A stretch of 64,000 nt of DNA from CAVRXQ01 sp963831155. Lineage in GTDB: Bacteria; Actinomycetota; Acidimicrobiia; Acidimicrobiales; Bog-793. The translations under genes and the position numbers were made by a program. The stretch lies in the NCBI GenBank assembly GCA_963831155.1, contig CAWHOY010000005.1, forward strand, positions 124,001 through 188,000. Reading direction: 5' to 3'. Shown here piece by piece: positions 16,955 through 26,619 of this stretch; within the stretch, counting starts at the first letter, position 1, and every line of letters begins with the position of its first letter. The notes under the pieces were generated by a model, which made no database searches, was not told where the DNA came from, and saw only the letters and a program-made list of their open reading frames with translations.

Positions 16955-18253
16955 ATGATCCTTGTCCTGAGCGGCTCGCTCACTGCTGTGCTCATCTCCT
17001 ATGCGTTCTTCATGGTCGCGGCATCGCGCCGGACACAACTTCTCCCGGTTAGAGGCGAGCGCGACGGTCGCTTGATCATCTTTGTGGTTCCCTGCCTCAA
17101 CGAGGAACTGGTCATAGGAAGGACGCTCGAGCGCCTTCTTTCGATCGAGGACGAGAACTTCGCCATCCTCGTTATTGACGATGCCTCCGATGACCGAACA
17201 GTGGAAGTCGTCAGGCCGTATCTGTCGGACCGGACATGGCTGCTGGAGCGCCGGCTTCCCCTAGCACGTCTGGGGAAGGGAAGGGCTCTGAACGCCGGCT
17301 ATCGGTACCTGCTCGGCATGGGCGCCATCAAGTCCCGATCGAGCGATGACGTGATCCTCGCCGTCGTCGACGCGGATGGGCGTCTGGAGCCAGATGCGTG
17401 TACAAAAGTGCGGCCGTACTTCGACAACCCCGCCGTCGGTGCCGTCCAAGTGGGCGTGCGCATGTACAACGCTGATCAAAATCTTCTGACGCGGTTACAA
17501 GATTTCGAGTTCGTCACCTATGCAGAGGTCTTTCAGCGCTCGCGAAGCAGGGTCGGCACTTCCGGTCTCGGGGGGAACGGCCAGTTCAATCGGCTTTCTG
17601 CGCTCATGGATCTCGGTCTTGATCCTTGGAGCGATTGTCTCACCGAAGATCTTGATCTCGGCCTGAAACTGGTGGTCAAGGGATGGTCGATGGCGTTCTG
17701 TTCCGATACGTCCGTCAGCCAGCAGGCGATTCCCAGCTTGCCGTCTCTCATCCGCCAACGGAGCCGCTGGTTCCAGGGACATCTTCAGTGCTGGCGTAAC
17801 GTCCGGCCCCTTCTTCATTCTCGGCGACCGATGAAATCCACGTCAGGGCTGCTTCACCACCTCATCAGTCCGATCCTGATCGGGTTCCTTACGATTCCAG
17901 TGCTCTTGTTTGTTGGCTCTCTGGTCACCCTGGCGGCGATATCTCCAGGGCTATTGGAACACACGTTGACGGCCCATTACGGGCTACTCCCGGCGATGTG
18001 GTACATCCTGTCCTTCGGTTTGGCGATCCCGTACTCGTTGCTATATGCGCGACACGGCCGAACGGTGTCGTGGCCCAAGGCGTTGGTACACGCCCACCTT
18101 TACTCGCTTTACTCGCTGTTGTGGTTCCCAGCGTGTTGGATCGCGCTGTCGCGAGTTGCACGCGGCCACCGCGACTGGACGAAAACGGCGCGCGCCCCGG
18201 ATCTGACGAGCCTTGCCCTCCCTGCGACCGCCGGAGAGAGATCCAGTATCTGA
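16955..18253 (+). CDS. Membrane-bound processive glycosyltransferase family 2
   Basis: The 432-residue protein has an N-terminal membrane helix (residues 1-22), a cytoplasmic GT-A domain and three or four C-terminal helices (about 305-390). Catalytic signatures are complete: VPCLNEE, IDDASDD (75-80), VDADG (138-142), TEDLD (230-234) and QRSRW (268-272), the Q-x-x-R-W motif of cellulose, hyaluronan and poly-GlcNAc synthases. It therefore probably polymerises a nucleotide sugar and extrudes the chain. With wecB upstream, UDP-GlcNAc or UDP-ManNAc is a plausible donor, but specificity cannot be read. It is the likely core enzyme of the locus. Confidence 0.87.
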   Translation: MILVLSGSLTAVLISYAFFMVAASRRTQLLPVRGERDGRLIIFVVPCLNEELVIGRTLERLLSIEDENFAILVIDDASDDRTVEVVRPYLSDRTWLLERRLPLARLGKGRALNAGYRYLLGMGAIKSRSSDDVILAVVDADGRLEPDACTKVRPYFDNPAVGAVQVGVRMYNADQNLLTRLQDFEFVTYAEVFQRSRSRVGTSGLGGNGQFNRLSALMDLGLDPWSDCLTEDLDLGLKLVVKGWSMAFCSDTSVSQQAIPSLPSLIRQRSRWFQGHLQCWRNVRPLLHSRRPMKSTSGLLHHLISPILIGFLTIPVLLFVGSLVTLAAISPGLLEHTLTAHYGLLPAMWYILSFGLAIPYSLLYARHGRTVSWPKALVHAHLYSLYSLLWFPACWIALSRVARGHRDWTKTARAPDLTSLALPATAGERSSI

Positions 18254-18290
18254 AAAGCGCCGGCTGAGTTGCTTACTGGTTTGACGAGAC

Positions 18291-18497
18291 AGGTCCGTCC
18301 ACGGCGCGGTGTTGGCGGAACAGCACGACGAGTGGGCAGAGCAACGGCACCACATGGGACGAGAGGCGCTCCAGAAATCGACGGGGTTGTCGGCGACTCC
18401 GGTCCGAAGGAGATGATGCTCAGCGCGGCTCGCGTAGGTTGATCGGTGGATCACACGCGGTGGTGACCGCTACACCATCTCCGCGGACGTGACCGCA
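18291..18497 (+). mobile_element. IS256-family transposase remnant (3' end)
   Basis: An open stretch at 18291-18416 encodes a tail with HGAVLAEQHDEWAEQRHHM and ends at TGA 18414-18416. This matches the C-terminus of actinobacterial IS256/Mutator transposases. The following bases to about 18497 (including gatcacacgcggtggtgacc and ctacacca) resemble the usual sequence after such genes. Everything upstream of the tail is missing, so this is a fossil. Confidence 0.7.
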
Positions 18498-19045
18498 GAG
18501 AGAGGCTCCGTATCTGGACGCCAGCCGAGTTCGGAGTCGCCGGGACGTTCAATGTCGTCGTCGCCAACTGGAGATTCGTTGCGCAGCATGAACAGGCCGA
18601 AGCTGACTTCCTGCGGGTCGAGTTCACGCCTTTGACCAGTGCACGCAACACGTCGTCACACGCGTTAGCTTGCTCTCCCAGGCGTAGGGCCGAGCTTCCT
18701 CGTCGCCCGCGGCGAAGAGGAGCGCTATGAGAGCGCCTTCTCCGTGTGCCACCGCCCGCCAGCCAAGGCGTCGGCGTCGAGCGCACGGCGCAGTGAGGGT
18801 CCGAGGCAAGCGGGGTGCTGAAGTACAAGAAGGTGGCGTCGGCGCCGCGGCTTTCGAGGGACGAGAACACGGCGATCGCTGTCTCGCGCGATCGGGGATT
18901 TGCGCTCATCGGCTGTGAATGGCGCACGACGGCGCCGTCGGAGAACCCTCTGGACGCATCGGCCACCACCTCAACACCGAGATCGTGTGCGCGGTCCCGC
19001 TACGTTGAGCCAAACCGGTGACGAGATGACGAGCCGTATTCCTGT
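18498..19045. other. Gap between the IS remnant and the GT-C gene
   Basis: I see no convincing gene here. A minus-strand frame at 18451-18969 is open for 172 residues but extends across the IS256 remnant's end and has a Ser/Arg/Ala-rich composition typical of shadow frames in high-GC DNA. It may hold decayed coding sequence. Confidence 0.3.
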
Positions 19046-19063
19046 GTGGTCAGGGGTGGGTCG

Positions 19064-20782
19064 TTGAGCGCAGAGTTGAAATCCGATCTGCTCGCCGAGA
19101 CGTCGCTTCCCGAATCGTTCGCGACTGTGCGCCCATCCCGACCGCATTTGGCCGTGGCTTTCATCTGGGTCGTCACGATCGCTGCCTTCCTGGTCGGCAT
19201 AGCCGAACGAGTCTGGTACGTCTTCCATCGACCCATCGACTCCGACGAAGCGATCGTCGGGCTGATGGCACAGCAAATCCTGCACGGCCACTTCTCGGCG
19301 TTCTACTGGGGCCAGCCCTATGGCGGTGCCGAGCCTTACCTCGTCGCCGTGTTGTTCGGCATTTTCGGATCGAGCGCCTGGGCCCTCGAAGCCGTCCCGA
19401 TGCTCCTCTCACTGGCGGCAGCCGTCCTCACGTGGCGCGTCGCCCGCCACCTCGTGACGGACCGGGCAATCCCTTGGCTCGCCGGATCGCTCGTCTGGGC
19501 CGGGTCACAGACGGCGGTTTCCAACTCGGCGATCGAACTCGGCTTTCGCGGCGTGACCCTTTTTTGCGGACTTTTCGCGCTGCTGCTCTCGTTACGTCTG
19601 CTCGACGGCGACAGGTCGATCGTGACCGTGCTCGGGATCGGCCTGGCAACCGGAATCGGATGGTGGTCGTCGCCAGAGATCGTCTACTACCTGGTTCCGA
19701 GTGTCCTCCTCCTCGTCGGCGCAGTGTTCAGCGATACCGCCAGCGAGCGCCTGGCACGCTGGTCGGTGCGGGGCGCACTGGCGGCTGCGGCCGCCGCACT
19801 CGGCGCCTTGCCGTGGCTTTGGGACAACGTCGGAACCGGATTCAAATCACTTCGTGCCCAGGCGTTCGCATTGCCCCCGCAACCGCTCGGTTACGGCGGT
19901 CGACTGCGTGTCTTTTTCGAGTATTCATTTGCGGTACTAGTCGACTTGCGTAAAGCGGACACCGGCCGTTGGATCTGGTCGCCGCCGATCATCGATGCCT
20001 TGCTCGGCGTGGCGATCGCCGTCACCGTCGGAGCCGTGGTGGCCTGCGCGGCGAGGGGAGGCCGTCACCTGGCGTTGGCGGTGTCTGCCGTCGCCGCGCC
20101 GTTCTTGCTGGCGCTCTCGCCGGCGACTTGGTTCTGGAACGATGGCCGCTACGCCGACTTGCTGATCCCGCTCCTCGTGCTCGTCGGCGTGTCCGCCTCA
20201 GGTTTCGGCGCGAACGCTGTCGCACGCAAACACGAGCCCAGGTCGTCGTCCCGCTTCACTGCTCGGCTCACATTCGCCGTACTCACGGCGGCGCTCGTCG
20301 CCTTCAGCGCCGTCTACTTCTCGCAATATGCACTCGATAAGACGAGCTATCTTGCCGGCTGGACGGATCCGAACCTCCCTGCCGAGCGTGACGTCGGTGC
20401 ACTGGAGGCGGGAGGGGCGACAACCGGCTTCGCCGACTACTGGGTCGCTTACGACTTCGACTTCTTAAGCGGCGGACGGCTGAAGATCACGACCGCCGGC
20501 AGCGATCCGGACCGCTGGACGACACTAAATGCGGAGGTGTTGCACAGCGCCAAGCCGACCTGGATCTTCGTGCGACCCGACCGTGCTTCGCTGTCTGAGT
20601 TCGCCGGCTCTCGGGTCATCCGCGGACCGTGTGGTCTGCAAAAGCAAGTTTTTCTTGCGTACCTAGGGCGACAAGACATCAGTTATTCCAAGGTGGATGT
20701 AGATGCAGTCGTCGCGATCAAACCTCATGCGACGGTGCTTCCGACAGACGGCTCGCCTCTTTTGTGTGAGCGCGGCCTGTGA
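19064..20782 (+). CDS. GT-C type polytopic membrane glycosyltransferase (PMT/GT39-like)
   Basis: From TTG 19064, preceded by AGGGGTGGG, the protein has 572 residues with about ten hydrophobic segments. After the first helix (about 27-48) comes RPIDSDEAIVGLMAQQIL, with the acidic pair of the first extracytoplasmic loop that defines GT-C enzymes using polyprenyl-phosphate sugars. HFSAFYWGQPYGG is typical of the PMT-like actinobacterial subgroup. The last 150 residues form a soluble domain. It probably transfers a sugar outside the membrane to a glycan or protein; the Ser/Thr-rich adhesin is a conceivable acceptor, as inference only. Its end overlaps the convergent epimerase gene by 58 bases. 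Confidence 0.75.
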   Translation: MSAELKSDLLAETSLPESFATVRPSRPHLAVAFIWVVTIAAFLVGIAERVWYVFHRPIDSDEAIVGLMAQQILHGHFSAFYWGQPYGGAEPYLVAVLFGIFGSSAWALEAVPMLLSLAAAVLTWRVARHLVTDRAIPWLAGSLVWAGSQTAVSNSAIELGFRGVTLFCGLFALLLSLRLLDGDRSIVTVLGIGLATGIGWWSSPEIVYYLVPSVLLLVGAVFSDTASERLARWSVRGALAAAAAALGALPWLWDNVGTGFKSLRAQAFALPPQPLGYGGRLRVFFEYSFAVLVDLRKADTGRWIWSPPIIDALLGVAIAVTVGAVVACAARGGRHLALAVSAVAAPFLLALSPATWFWNDGRYADLLIPLLVLVGVSASGFGANAVARKHEPRSSSRFTARLTFAVLTAALVAFSAVYFSQYALDKTSYLAGWTDPNLPAERDVGALEAGGATTGFADYWVAYDFDFLSGGRLKITTAGSDPDRWTTLNAEVLHSAKPTWIFVRPDRASLSEFAGSRVIRGPCGLQKQVFLAYLGRQDISYSKVDVDAVVAIKPHATVLPTDGSPLLCERGL

Positions 20783-21750
20783 TCTGGGCTGGTGTCCCCA
20801 CGCGAGAAAAAGAGAAGGGTTCTCTGAAGACCTTCGGACAGCGGGACTTCCGGAATCCATGCCAATCGATCGCGAGCAAGAGCCGAGTCGAGCGCACTAA
20901 AGCGCACATCGCCCGCACGAGCCGGTCCGTGAGGCGGCCCGTCATTACGACCAGCAGACTCAGCCAGCAGCGCGTACAGCTGATTGATCGACACCTGAGT
21001 TCCCGTTCCGACATTGACGATTAGTCCACTCGCCCGGTCTGCCGCGAGTACGAATGCTCTCGCCGCGTCGTCCACGTATACGAAATCGCGCGTCTGGTTT
21101 CCGTCGCCATCGATCTCACACGGAAGACCAGAAGATAACGCCGCTGCAAAGATCGCGACCACGCCAGCTTCTCCATGGGGATCCTGGCGCGGACCATAAA
21201 TGTTGGCGAGGGCGAGAGCCGTACAGTCGAGACCGAATAGATCCCGATAGAGCACGAGATAGTCAATCGTCGTCTTCTTCGCGAGGCCGTATGGGGAACG
21301 CGGTCGATGGGGCGCAGCTTCTGTCACTGGAAGCATTTCGGCGTCAAGTTCACCGTAGAGGGTTCCGCCGCTAGCGGCGAAGACGATTTTCTTCGCACCC
21401 ACGCTCCGAGCGCCATCTAGGACGCGAAGGCTCCCGACGATGTTCACATCGGCATCGTCAGCCGGCTTGGCCACCGAAACAGAGACGCTCGGCTGAGCAG
21501 CAAGGTGGAAGACAACGTCTGGTGCGAACGAAGCAAATATCTCGCCCAGCGTCGGGTCACGGATGTCGACGACCTCGAGCCGGAAATTCGCGGATCGGGC
21601 CGCATCGGAGAGGTTTTCTCGCCTTCCCGATGAGAGGTTGTCGATAACGAGCACCGACCAATCGCTGGCAAGCAGCTGATCGACGACGGCTGAGCCTATG
21701 AATCCGGCACCTCCCGTCACGATTGCCCGCCTCGCTGACGTCTCATTCAC
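20725..21750 (-). CDS. NAD-dependent UDP-sugar epimerase (GalE-like extended SDR)
   Basis: The 341-residue protein begins with the Rossmann motif TGGAGFIG (residues 12-19) and carries DNLSSGRRENL, a UDP-glucose 4-epimerase signature. Tyr154 and Lys158 in SPYGLAKK are the SDR catalytic pair, with ASGGTLYG supplying the third residue. NIYGPRQDPHGEAGVVAIF and the GDGNQTRDFVYVDDAA segment place it with GalE or GalE-like 4-epimerases. The sugar is not certain. It is convergent with and overlaps the GT-C gene, and it would extend the nucleotide-sugar supply of the locus. Confidence 0.85.
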   Translation of the reverse strand: MNETSARRAIVTGGAGFIGSAVVDQLLASDWSVLVIDNLSSGRRENLSDAARSANFRLEVVDIRDPTLGEIFASFAPDVVFHLAAQPSVSVSVAKPADDADVNIVGSLRVLDGARSVGAKKIVFAASGGTLYGELDAEMLPVTEAAPHRPRSPYGLAKKTTIDYLVLYRDLFGLDCTALALANIYGPRQDPHGEAGVVAIFAAALSSGLPCEIDGDGNQTRDFVYVDDAARAFVLAADRASGLIVNVGTGTQVSINQLYALLAESAGRNDGPPHGPARAGDVRFSALDSALARDRLAWIPEVPLSEGLQRTLLFFSRGDTSPDHRPRSHKRGEPSVGSTVA

Positions 21751-21948
21751 GGCGTCAGTCTCACCATTTGGGGCAGGGCAAGCAACACACTCGACCGTTG
21801 TAAAGCGCAGCTACTTGATTCGCTCGGAGTTGCGACGCCTCATCTTCGAAAGCGCGATCACCGGCGAGCAAGGCTCGAGCCCGGGTTATGGAAGGTGTCC
21901 GAATGTCTTCGGCTGGTCAGGGAGACGACTCGGCTGAGAGAGCCGTAA

Positions 21949-22707
21949 TTACAGAGGCAGGCGATCTGCGAGCAAACCGGTCCCGGCGGCGCGGCCAGAG
22001 ATCGTCCAGGCCCAGTCGACGGCGTCGATCGTGACATGGGCACCGTCGCTCCCGTTGCTATAGGTGCCTCCAGCTTGCCCAGTGAGGTCAAGCGAGAACG
22101 GGTGGTGATGGGTGTTGGCCCAATCGGCGACCATGTCCGCGATGATCCGACCGTCCTGATCGGCGGTCAATTCCGGCAGATGACCCGTAGCGCGAGAGAC
22201 GTCGATGCGGTGCATCCAGACATCGCGCGTGTAGACGGTGTCCATGAGATAACCGAGCGTTCGTTTGCCGAGTGGCGCCTCGAAGCCAATACGCACCGGA
22301 CGGAGGAACGGTGGAAACCGGCGTCGTCCCCTGAGCGCGCGAGGAACGATTTGGATCCACCGGTCGAGCAGTTCATTCGGGTTCAAGTCGGAGCGTTCGC
22401 GCACCTGGACTTCGTTCGCTCCGTGCACAATGTGGCCGAAGCCGAGCTCGTGTTGCACCTTCCGGCCGATGCGCATCTGATGGATGCTCTCGCGCATCGA
22501 GGCGTTGGCTTCGGCTGCCCCCAGAACGTGGGCGACTATGGCCTTCACGTTCCAGCGCTCACATACCGTCGACGCGTTCCACTCAGCGGGTGTAAGGGTG
22601 CAGAGCAGGTTGGTGAAGCGCTCGTATTCGACGGCGGCGAGTTCCATCGCCTCGTCGTGTCCGATCCGTCGGATACCGCGCACGTCGTTCGTGGTCATCG
22701 CCATCAT
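21949..22707 (-). CDS. DinB/maleylpyruvate isomerase-family (mycothiol-dependent type) protein
   Basis: The protein has 252 residues. The N-terminal four-helix bundle contains VCERWNVKAIVAHVLGAAEA, with the W-x-V-x-x-x-V-x-H-x-x-G pattern of actinobacterial mycothiol-dependent isomerase-like proteins. The first metal-ligand His is present; the second pair may be in DVWMHRIDVSRATG (about 168-181). This family includes mycothiol-S-transferases and is restricted largely to actinobacteria. Its start overlaps the stop of the TetR gene by four bases (ATGA), so the two form an operon. Detoxification is likely; the substrate is unknown. Confidence 0.75.
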   Translation of the reverse strand: MMAMTTNDVRGIRRIGHDEAMELAAVEYERFTNLLCTLTPAEWNASTVCERWNVKAIVAHVLGAAEANASMRESIHQMRIGRKVQHELGFGHIVHGANEVQVRERSDLNPNELLDRWIQIVPRALRGRRRFPPFLRPVRIGFEAPLGKRTLGYLMDTVYTRDVWMHRIDVSRATGHLPELTADQDGRIIADMVADWANTHHHPFSLDLTGQAGGTYSNGSDGAHVTIDAVDWAWTISGRAAGTGLLADRLPL

Positions 22708-23327
22708 TTGGTCCTCTCGCGAACTCGGCGGGCGGTCCGCCCGCCTGTCGTCTGGATGTGATTGAGGAACATGTCGACCGCGGAGTCAACGAGACGGACC
22801 CAGCGGTCGCCCCCTGGGTCGTTGGCGATCTGCTGGCTAGCGAGCCCCGTCGTCACCGCCGTGAACAAGTCGAGCGCAGCCGAGTCGCCGATGCCGTTCT
22901 CGGCAAACCACACGCGGACGCGTTCCAACGCTTCGATCGACAGTGCGTAGGACTCAGGACTGGGGATGAACCCAGGGATCGTCCTTTGAAACAGCAGTGA
23001 GAATCGCGCGGGCTCATCGACCATGAAGGCCACCGTGCGGCGGGCAGCGGCACGCAACCCGTCTTGTCCTGAGAGGCTCACGAGTTCGGCGACGATCGCA
23101 TCGAATTGGCGGTAGCCCTCGGCGAACATCGCGTCGTAAATCGCATGCTTGGAAGGGAAGTACTCGTACAGGGAAGGGGCTCGCATGCCGAGTCGTTGCG
23201 CCAGATTTCGCAGATTCAGCCCGCCGACACCTTCTTCACGGACGATGTCCCAAGCGGCCTCAAGAATTTCCGCCTTTGTCGCCTGTCGACGTTCGGAGCG
23301 CCTATCACGAGTAGGGCTACCTAACAT
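22704..23327 (-). CDS. TetR-family transcriptional regulator
   Basis: From ATG 23327 the protein has 207 residues; starts at 23339 and 23363 are also open. The N-terminal HTH is clear (KAEILEAAWDIVREEGVGGL, NLRNLAQRLGM, PSLYEYFPSKHAIYDAMF). The remainder is a helical ligand-binding domain of the WHG/TetR_C_13 kind. It precedes the DinB-like gene in an overlapping operon and diverges from the MMPL transporter. The natural inference is a repressor of both transcription units responding to a small toxic or lipophilic ligand. I found no clear palindromic operator in the 320-base intergenic space. Confidence 0.88.
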   Translation of the reverse strand: MLGSPTRDRRSERRQATKAEILEAAWDIVREEGVGGLNLRNLAQRLGMRAPSLYEYFPSKHAIYDAMFAEGYRQFDAIVAELVSLSGQDGLRAAARRTVAFMVDEPARFSLLFQRTIPGFIPSPESYALSIEALERVRVWFAENGIGDSAALDLFTAVTTGLASQQIANDPGGDRWVRLVDSAVDMFLNHIQTTGGRTARRVRERTK

Positions 23328-23650
23328 GCATAGCAGCATGCGCCGCACCGTTTGGCCTGTCAAGCGTTCGTCCGGACTTTTCGGGTCGTCCCCGCGCGAG
23401 ATCTACCAACGCTCAGCGGCCTCAGGGAGGGCGAGCGCCCTGAGCAGGGAAGTTGATGCAAATGTCCTCGTCGAATGCGCGGCGCGTCTGCGAAAAGCAG
23501 ACCGGGCGAGGTCGAGACCGCTAGCCCCTCGACGGCCGCGCTCTTGGTACGCGATCCTCGCGGGCTGCTGAATGGTCGCTATTTAGTGCACAGAGCGTGG
23601 CACAAGAGTCGGGTCGCGGTTCGGTCACGGACGCGTCGACGAGGGGATCG

Positions 23651-25831
23651 ATGGGCCGCACAACTGAGTTCGTGCTCCGGCACAAACGAGTCGTCGTCCT
23701 CATCTGGCTCGTGCTGTTGGTGATTGGCGGGGCAATCACCGAGCACACGATCAAGCGCCTGACCGCCGACTTCTCATTCCCTGGGCAGTCCGGATACAAG
23801 ACTGAGGAGAAGATCTTCGCCGCCTACGGCAACGGCGACCAACAGGCGCCGCTCGTCGTGACGTTCGCGAACACGACCTTTGCAGCGGCCGTGCCCGCCT
23901 ATCGCCACCTGCAGGACGCGATGCCGGCTGTGCGCGTCGTGACGAACCGGAATTGGGTGACCGGCAATGGCCACACGGTCTACGCGCTCGTCTTCGTCCC
24001 GCCGCCCGTCGCCTCCGCGGGGTTCGGCGACCCGTACGAGACCCGCGCGCAACAGCTCTTAGCCGCCGTCGCGCCGGCGGGCTCGACGCCGGGCATCACG
24101 AGCTACGACGCCTTGTCGAGTGGCGGCGACTCGAAAGGCCCAGGCGTCTTCGTCGAGACGATGATCGGCGGGATCGGCGCGCTCGCGGTGCTTGCCTTCG
24201 TCTTCGCGTCGTTCCTCGCGCTCATGCCGCTGTTCATCGCCGCGGTTTCGATCCTTACGTCGTACCTCGCGCTGCTCGGGTTGACCTACATCACGAGCAT
24301 CTCTTACATCGTCGAGTATCTCGTCGCGCTGATCGGTCTCGGGGTTGCGATCGATTACTCACTTTTGATCGTCACCCGCTGGCGCGAGGAACGGGCGCAT
24401 GGACTCGATAACCACGCGGCAGTCGTCGCCGCGATGCGCTCTGCGGGCAAAGCGGTCGTCTTCAGTGGCGTCACCGTCGCGATCGGGCTCGTCTCGCTCG
24501 TCGTCCTCCCCGTTCCTTTCCTTCGCTCGGTGGGATACGGGGGCGCGTTAATTCCGCTCGTATCGGTGCTGGCGGCGACCACGTTGCTCCCCGCCCTACT
24601 CGGCAGCATCGGACCGCGCGCCGACTGGCCCCGGATCCGTCACGAAGGGTCGGCGAGCAGGTGGTGGTCGCGCTGGGCGGCGTGGGTCGTCCGTCGCCGT
24701 TTCCTCGCCGCGTCGATCGCCATCGTGATCCTCGCCCTTTTGATCGTGCCCCTGTTCCGTATCGACGTCGGAGAGACATCCACCAATGCGCTCGCGAAGA
24801 GCGGACTGGCGTACAAGACGTTTCACTCGCTCGAAAGGGACGGCGTTCCCGAAGGCGTTCTCACTCCGATGGAAGTGCTTGTGCGTGGCGACCAATCGCC
24901 GTCGGTCGCGGCGAGCCTTGCGAGTGTCCCGGGGGTGGCGGACGCCGTCGCGCAGCCAGCGCTGTTGAATCGCCATGGGACCTCGATCGTCGTCGTAGTC
25001 CCGAGGGCTGAGACGGTGAACTCGGCGACGCTTGCCGCGGTGCGCGCGGTCAAGGCATCGGTGAAAGACGATGCGCTCGTCGTCGGGGTGGCTGGGACCG
25101 GTCCAACCCAGATCGACTTCATTGACGGCGTCTACAAACACCTCCCCCAGGTGATCGTCGTCATCATCCTCCTCTCGTTCTTGTTACTGGCGCGGGCGTT
25201 CCGATCGGTCGTTCTGCCACTGAAAGCAGTGCTGTTGAACCTCGTCTCGCTGGGCGCGACCTTCGGCGCGATGACGGCGTTCTGGCAGTGGGGGTGGGGA
25301 TCCGAAGCGATCTTTTCGATCGCCAAAACCGGGGCGATCACGATCTGGATACCGGTGTTGGTGTTCGCCTTCTTGTACGGGTTGTCGATGGACTACGAGG
25401 TGTTCATCCTCTCCAGAGTCCGCGAGGAGTTCGACGCGGTCGGCTCTACGGACGAGGCGGTCGTCACTGGAATCGGTCGGACAGGACGGCTCGTCACGAG
25501 CGCGGCGCTCATCTTGTTTCTCGCGTTCGCGTCGCTTTCGAGCGCGCCGATCACCGACATCAAGGTGCTGGCGACGGGATTGGGCTTTGGGATTCTGCTC
25601 GACGCGACGGTCATCCGATCGCTGCTCGTGCCGGCGCTCGTCGCGATGTTCGGGAGGGTGAATTGGGTGCTTCCCCGATGGGTCGCGACGCCCCTTCGAG
25701 CAGAGCCCTGGCCGCGTCGCCTCCACGACCGACGATCCCAGAGGAGCCGCCGCGCCATGCAACCTCGGATCGGTGGAAGTTCTGAGGCGGTCTGGGAGCA
25801 CTCATCCAGCTCAGCGATCGCGGAGCGCTGA
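23651..25831 (+). CDS. MMPL-family RND-type membrane transporter
   Basis: I use ATG 23651 (726 residues) because GAGGGG lies six bases ahead and the protein then starts with the usual short cytoplasmic tip and first helix (RHKRVVVLIWLVLLVIGG). Two repeats of one plus five helices flank periplasmic domains. Motifs include GVAIDYSLLIVTRWREE (first repeat) and GLSMDYEVFILSRVREE (second), the paired Asp-Tyr sites of proton relay in MMPL/RND pumps. The C-terminus (after about residue 690) is a short basic tail. MMPL proteins export lipids, glycolipids or drugs. The divergent TetR/DinB-like operon supports a detoxification or lipid-export unit. Confidence 0.9.
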   Translation: MGRTTEFVLRHKRVVVLIWLVLLVIGGAITEHTIKRLTADFSFPGQSGYKTEEKIFAAYGNGDQQAPLVVTFANTTFAAAVPAYRHLQDAMPAVRVVTNRNWVTGNGHTVYALVFVPPPVASAGFGDPYETRAQQLLAAVAPAGSTPGITSYDALSSGGDSKGPGVFVETMIGGIGALAVLAFVFASFLALMPLFIAAVSILTSYLALLGLTYITSISYIVEYLVALIGLGVAIDYSLLIVTRWREERAHGLDNHAAVVAAMRSAGKAVVFSGVTVAIGLVSLVVLPVPFLRSVGYGGALIPLVSVLAATTLLPALLGSIGPRADWPRIRHEGSASRWWSRWAAWVVRRRFLAASIAIVILALLIVPLFRIDVGETSTNALAKSGLAYKTFHSLERDGVPEGVLTPMEVLVRGDQSPSVAASLASVPGVADAVAQPALLNRHGTSIVVVVPRAETVNSATLAAVRAVKASVKDDALVVGVAGTGPTQIDFIDGVYKHLPQVIVVIILLSFLLLARAFRSVVLPLKAVLLNLVSLGATFGAMTAFWQWGWGSEAIFSIAKTGAITIWIPVLVFAFLYGLSMDYEVFILSRVREEFDAVGSTDEAVVTGIGRTGRLVTSAALILFLAFASLSSAPITDIKVLATGLGFGILLDATVIRSLLVPALVAMFGRVNWVLPRWVATPLRAEPWPRRLHDRRSQRSRRAMQPRIGGSSEAVWEHSSSSAIAER

Positions 25832-25866
25832 GCTTTCCATTTCCTCGCGAACCGTCGGGTTGCTTC

Positions 25867-26619
25867 TTACGGTTCTGAGATGACCTTGGCGCCCTTTGGA
25901 AGGGCGAACGCTGACGACGCGACCGTGGGCGAGAACTTCGCCAGGGTGAAGCTGAAGGTCGAGCCGCTTGAGGTCGATCCGCTGACGGACGCCAGTACAC
26001 CGTGGTCGGTGACGCAATAGGTCTCGTTGTTGGCTTTATAGCTCCAGGTGACGCACGTTGAAGGCTGGCCGGCGATCGTCTTGTTCGCGAAGGACGCGTG
26101 GTAGCCGGAGACACGCGACTCGACGAGGCTCGCCCAGCTCTTCATCGCCTCGACGTAGACACCGCTTTCGTAGATGCCCATCGTTGCTCCGAGCGGGCTC
26201 GTCGTCGCCGATCCGTACTTGATGCACGTCGTCAGCACGGCCGAGAGCGAGCAGTAATACGTCTGCTTGCCGTTGTAGAGGATCTCGCCCGTGCCCGTGC
26301 TGAACGACTCGTCGCCGCCCATCTGCTTGAGCGTCACCTCGCCGGTCGACCCAGCGCTCTTGTAGTCGTAGGTGACACTGAAGGTCGCTTTGGACTCGCC
26401 TCCCGCGGATGTCGCGAGTTTGTTCAGCTCGCTCTCGATCTGCTTGGTGCTCGGTGGTTTTGGCGTTGACGAACGCGTCGACAACTGCGTTCTCGTCAAG
26501 ACGGCGCCTGACGCGCTGCCCGCTGGGGTCGCGTACCCCAACGCAATCGCGAGGATCCCTGATGCCGCAATCGACCAGATGATCCCGCGAACCCATCGCA
26601 CCGACACGTTCGTGAACAT
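25867..26619 (-). CDS. Secreted protein of unknown function (possibly LolA/LppX-like fold)
   Basis: The protein has 250 residues with a hydrophobic signal segment (GIIWSIAASGILAIALGYA) and no clear lipobox cysteine. The mature part alternates beta-strands and is rich in Ser, Thr and Gly; YNGKQTYYCSL, SYKANNETYCVTDHGVLASV and ALPKGAKVI at the end resemble the half-barrel architecture of exported lipid-binding proteins with a terminal proline strand. This is structural resemblance, not a family match. The gene converges on the MMPL transporter (35 bases between stops). Confidence 0.6.
   Translation of the reverse strand: MFTNVSVRWVRGIIWSIAASGILAIALGYATPAGSASGAVLTRTQLSTRSSTPKPPSTKQIESELNKLATSAGGESKATFSVTYDYKSAGSTGEVTLKQMGGDESFSTGTGEILYNGKQTYYCSLSAVLTTCIKYGSATTSPLGATMGIYESGVYVEAMKSWASLVESRVSGYHASFANKTIAGQPSTCVTWSYKANNETYCVTDHGVLASVSGSTSSGSTFSFTLAKFSPTVASSAFALPKGAKVISEP

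Noticed and set aside
18451..18969. 172-residue minus-strand frame
   Set aside because: It crosses the end of an IS256 remnant, has Ser/Arg/Ala-rich shadow composition and no recognisable motif.
23364..23650. TetR operator between the regulator and the MMPL gene
   Set aside because: I looked for a palindrome of operator length and found only weak, unconvincing matches near 23325-23345.
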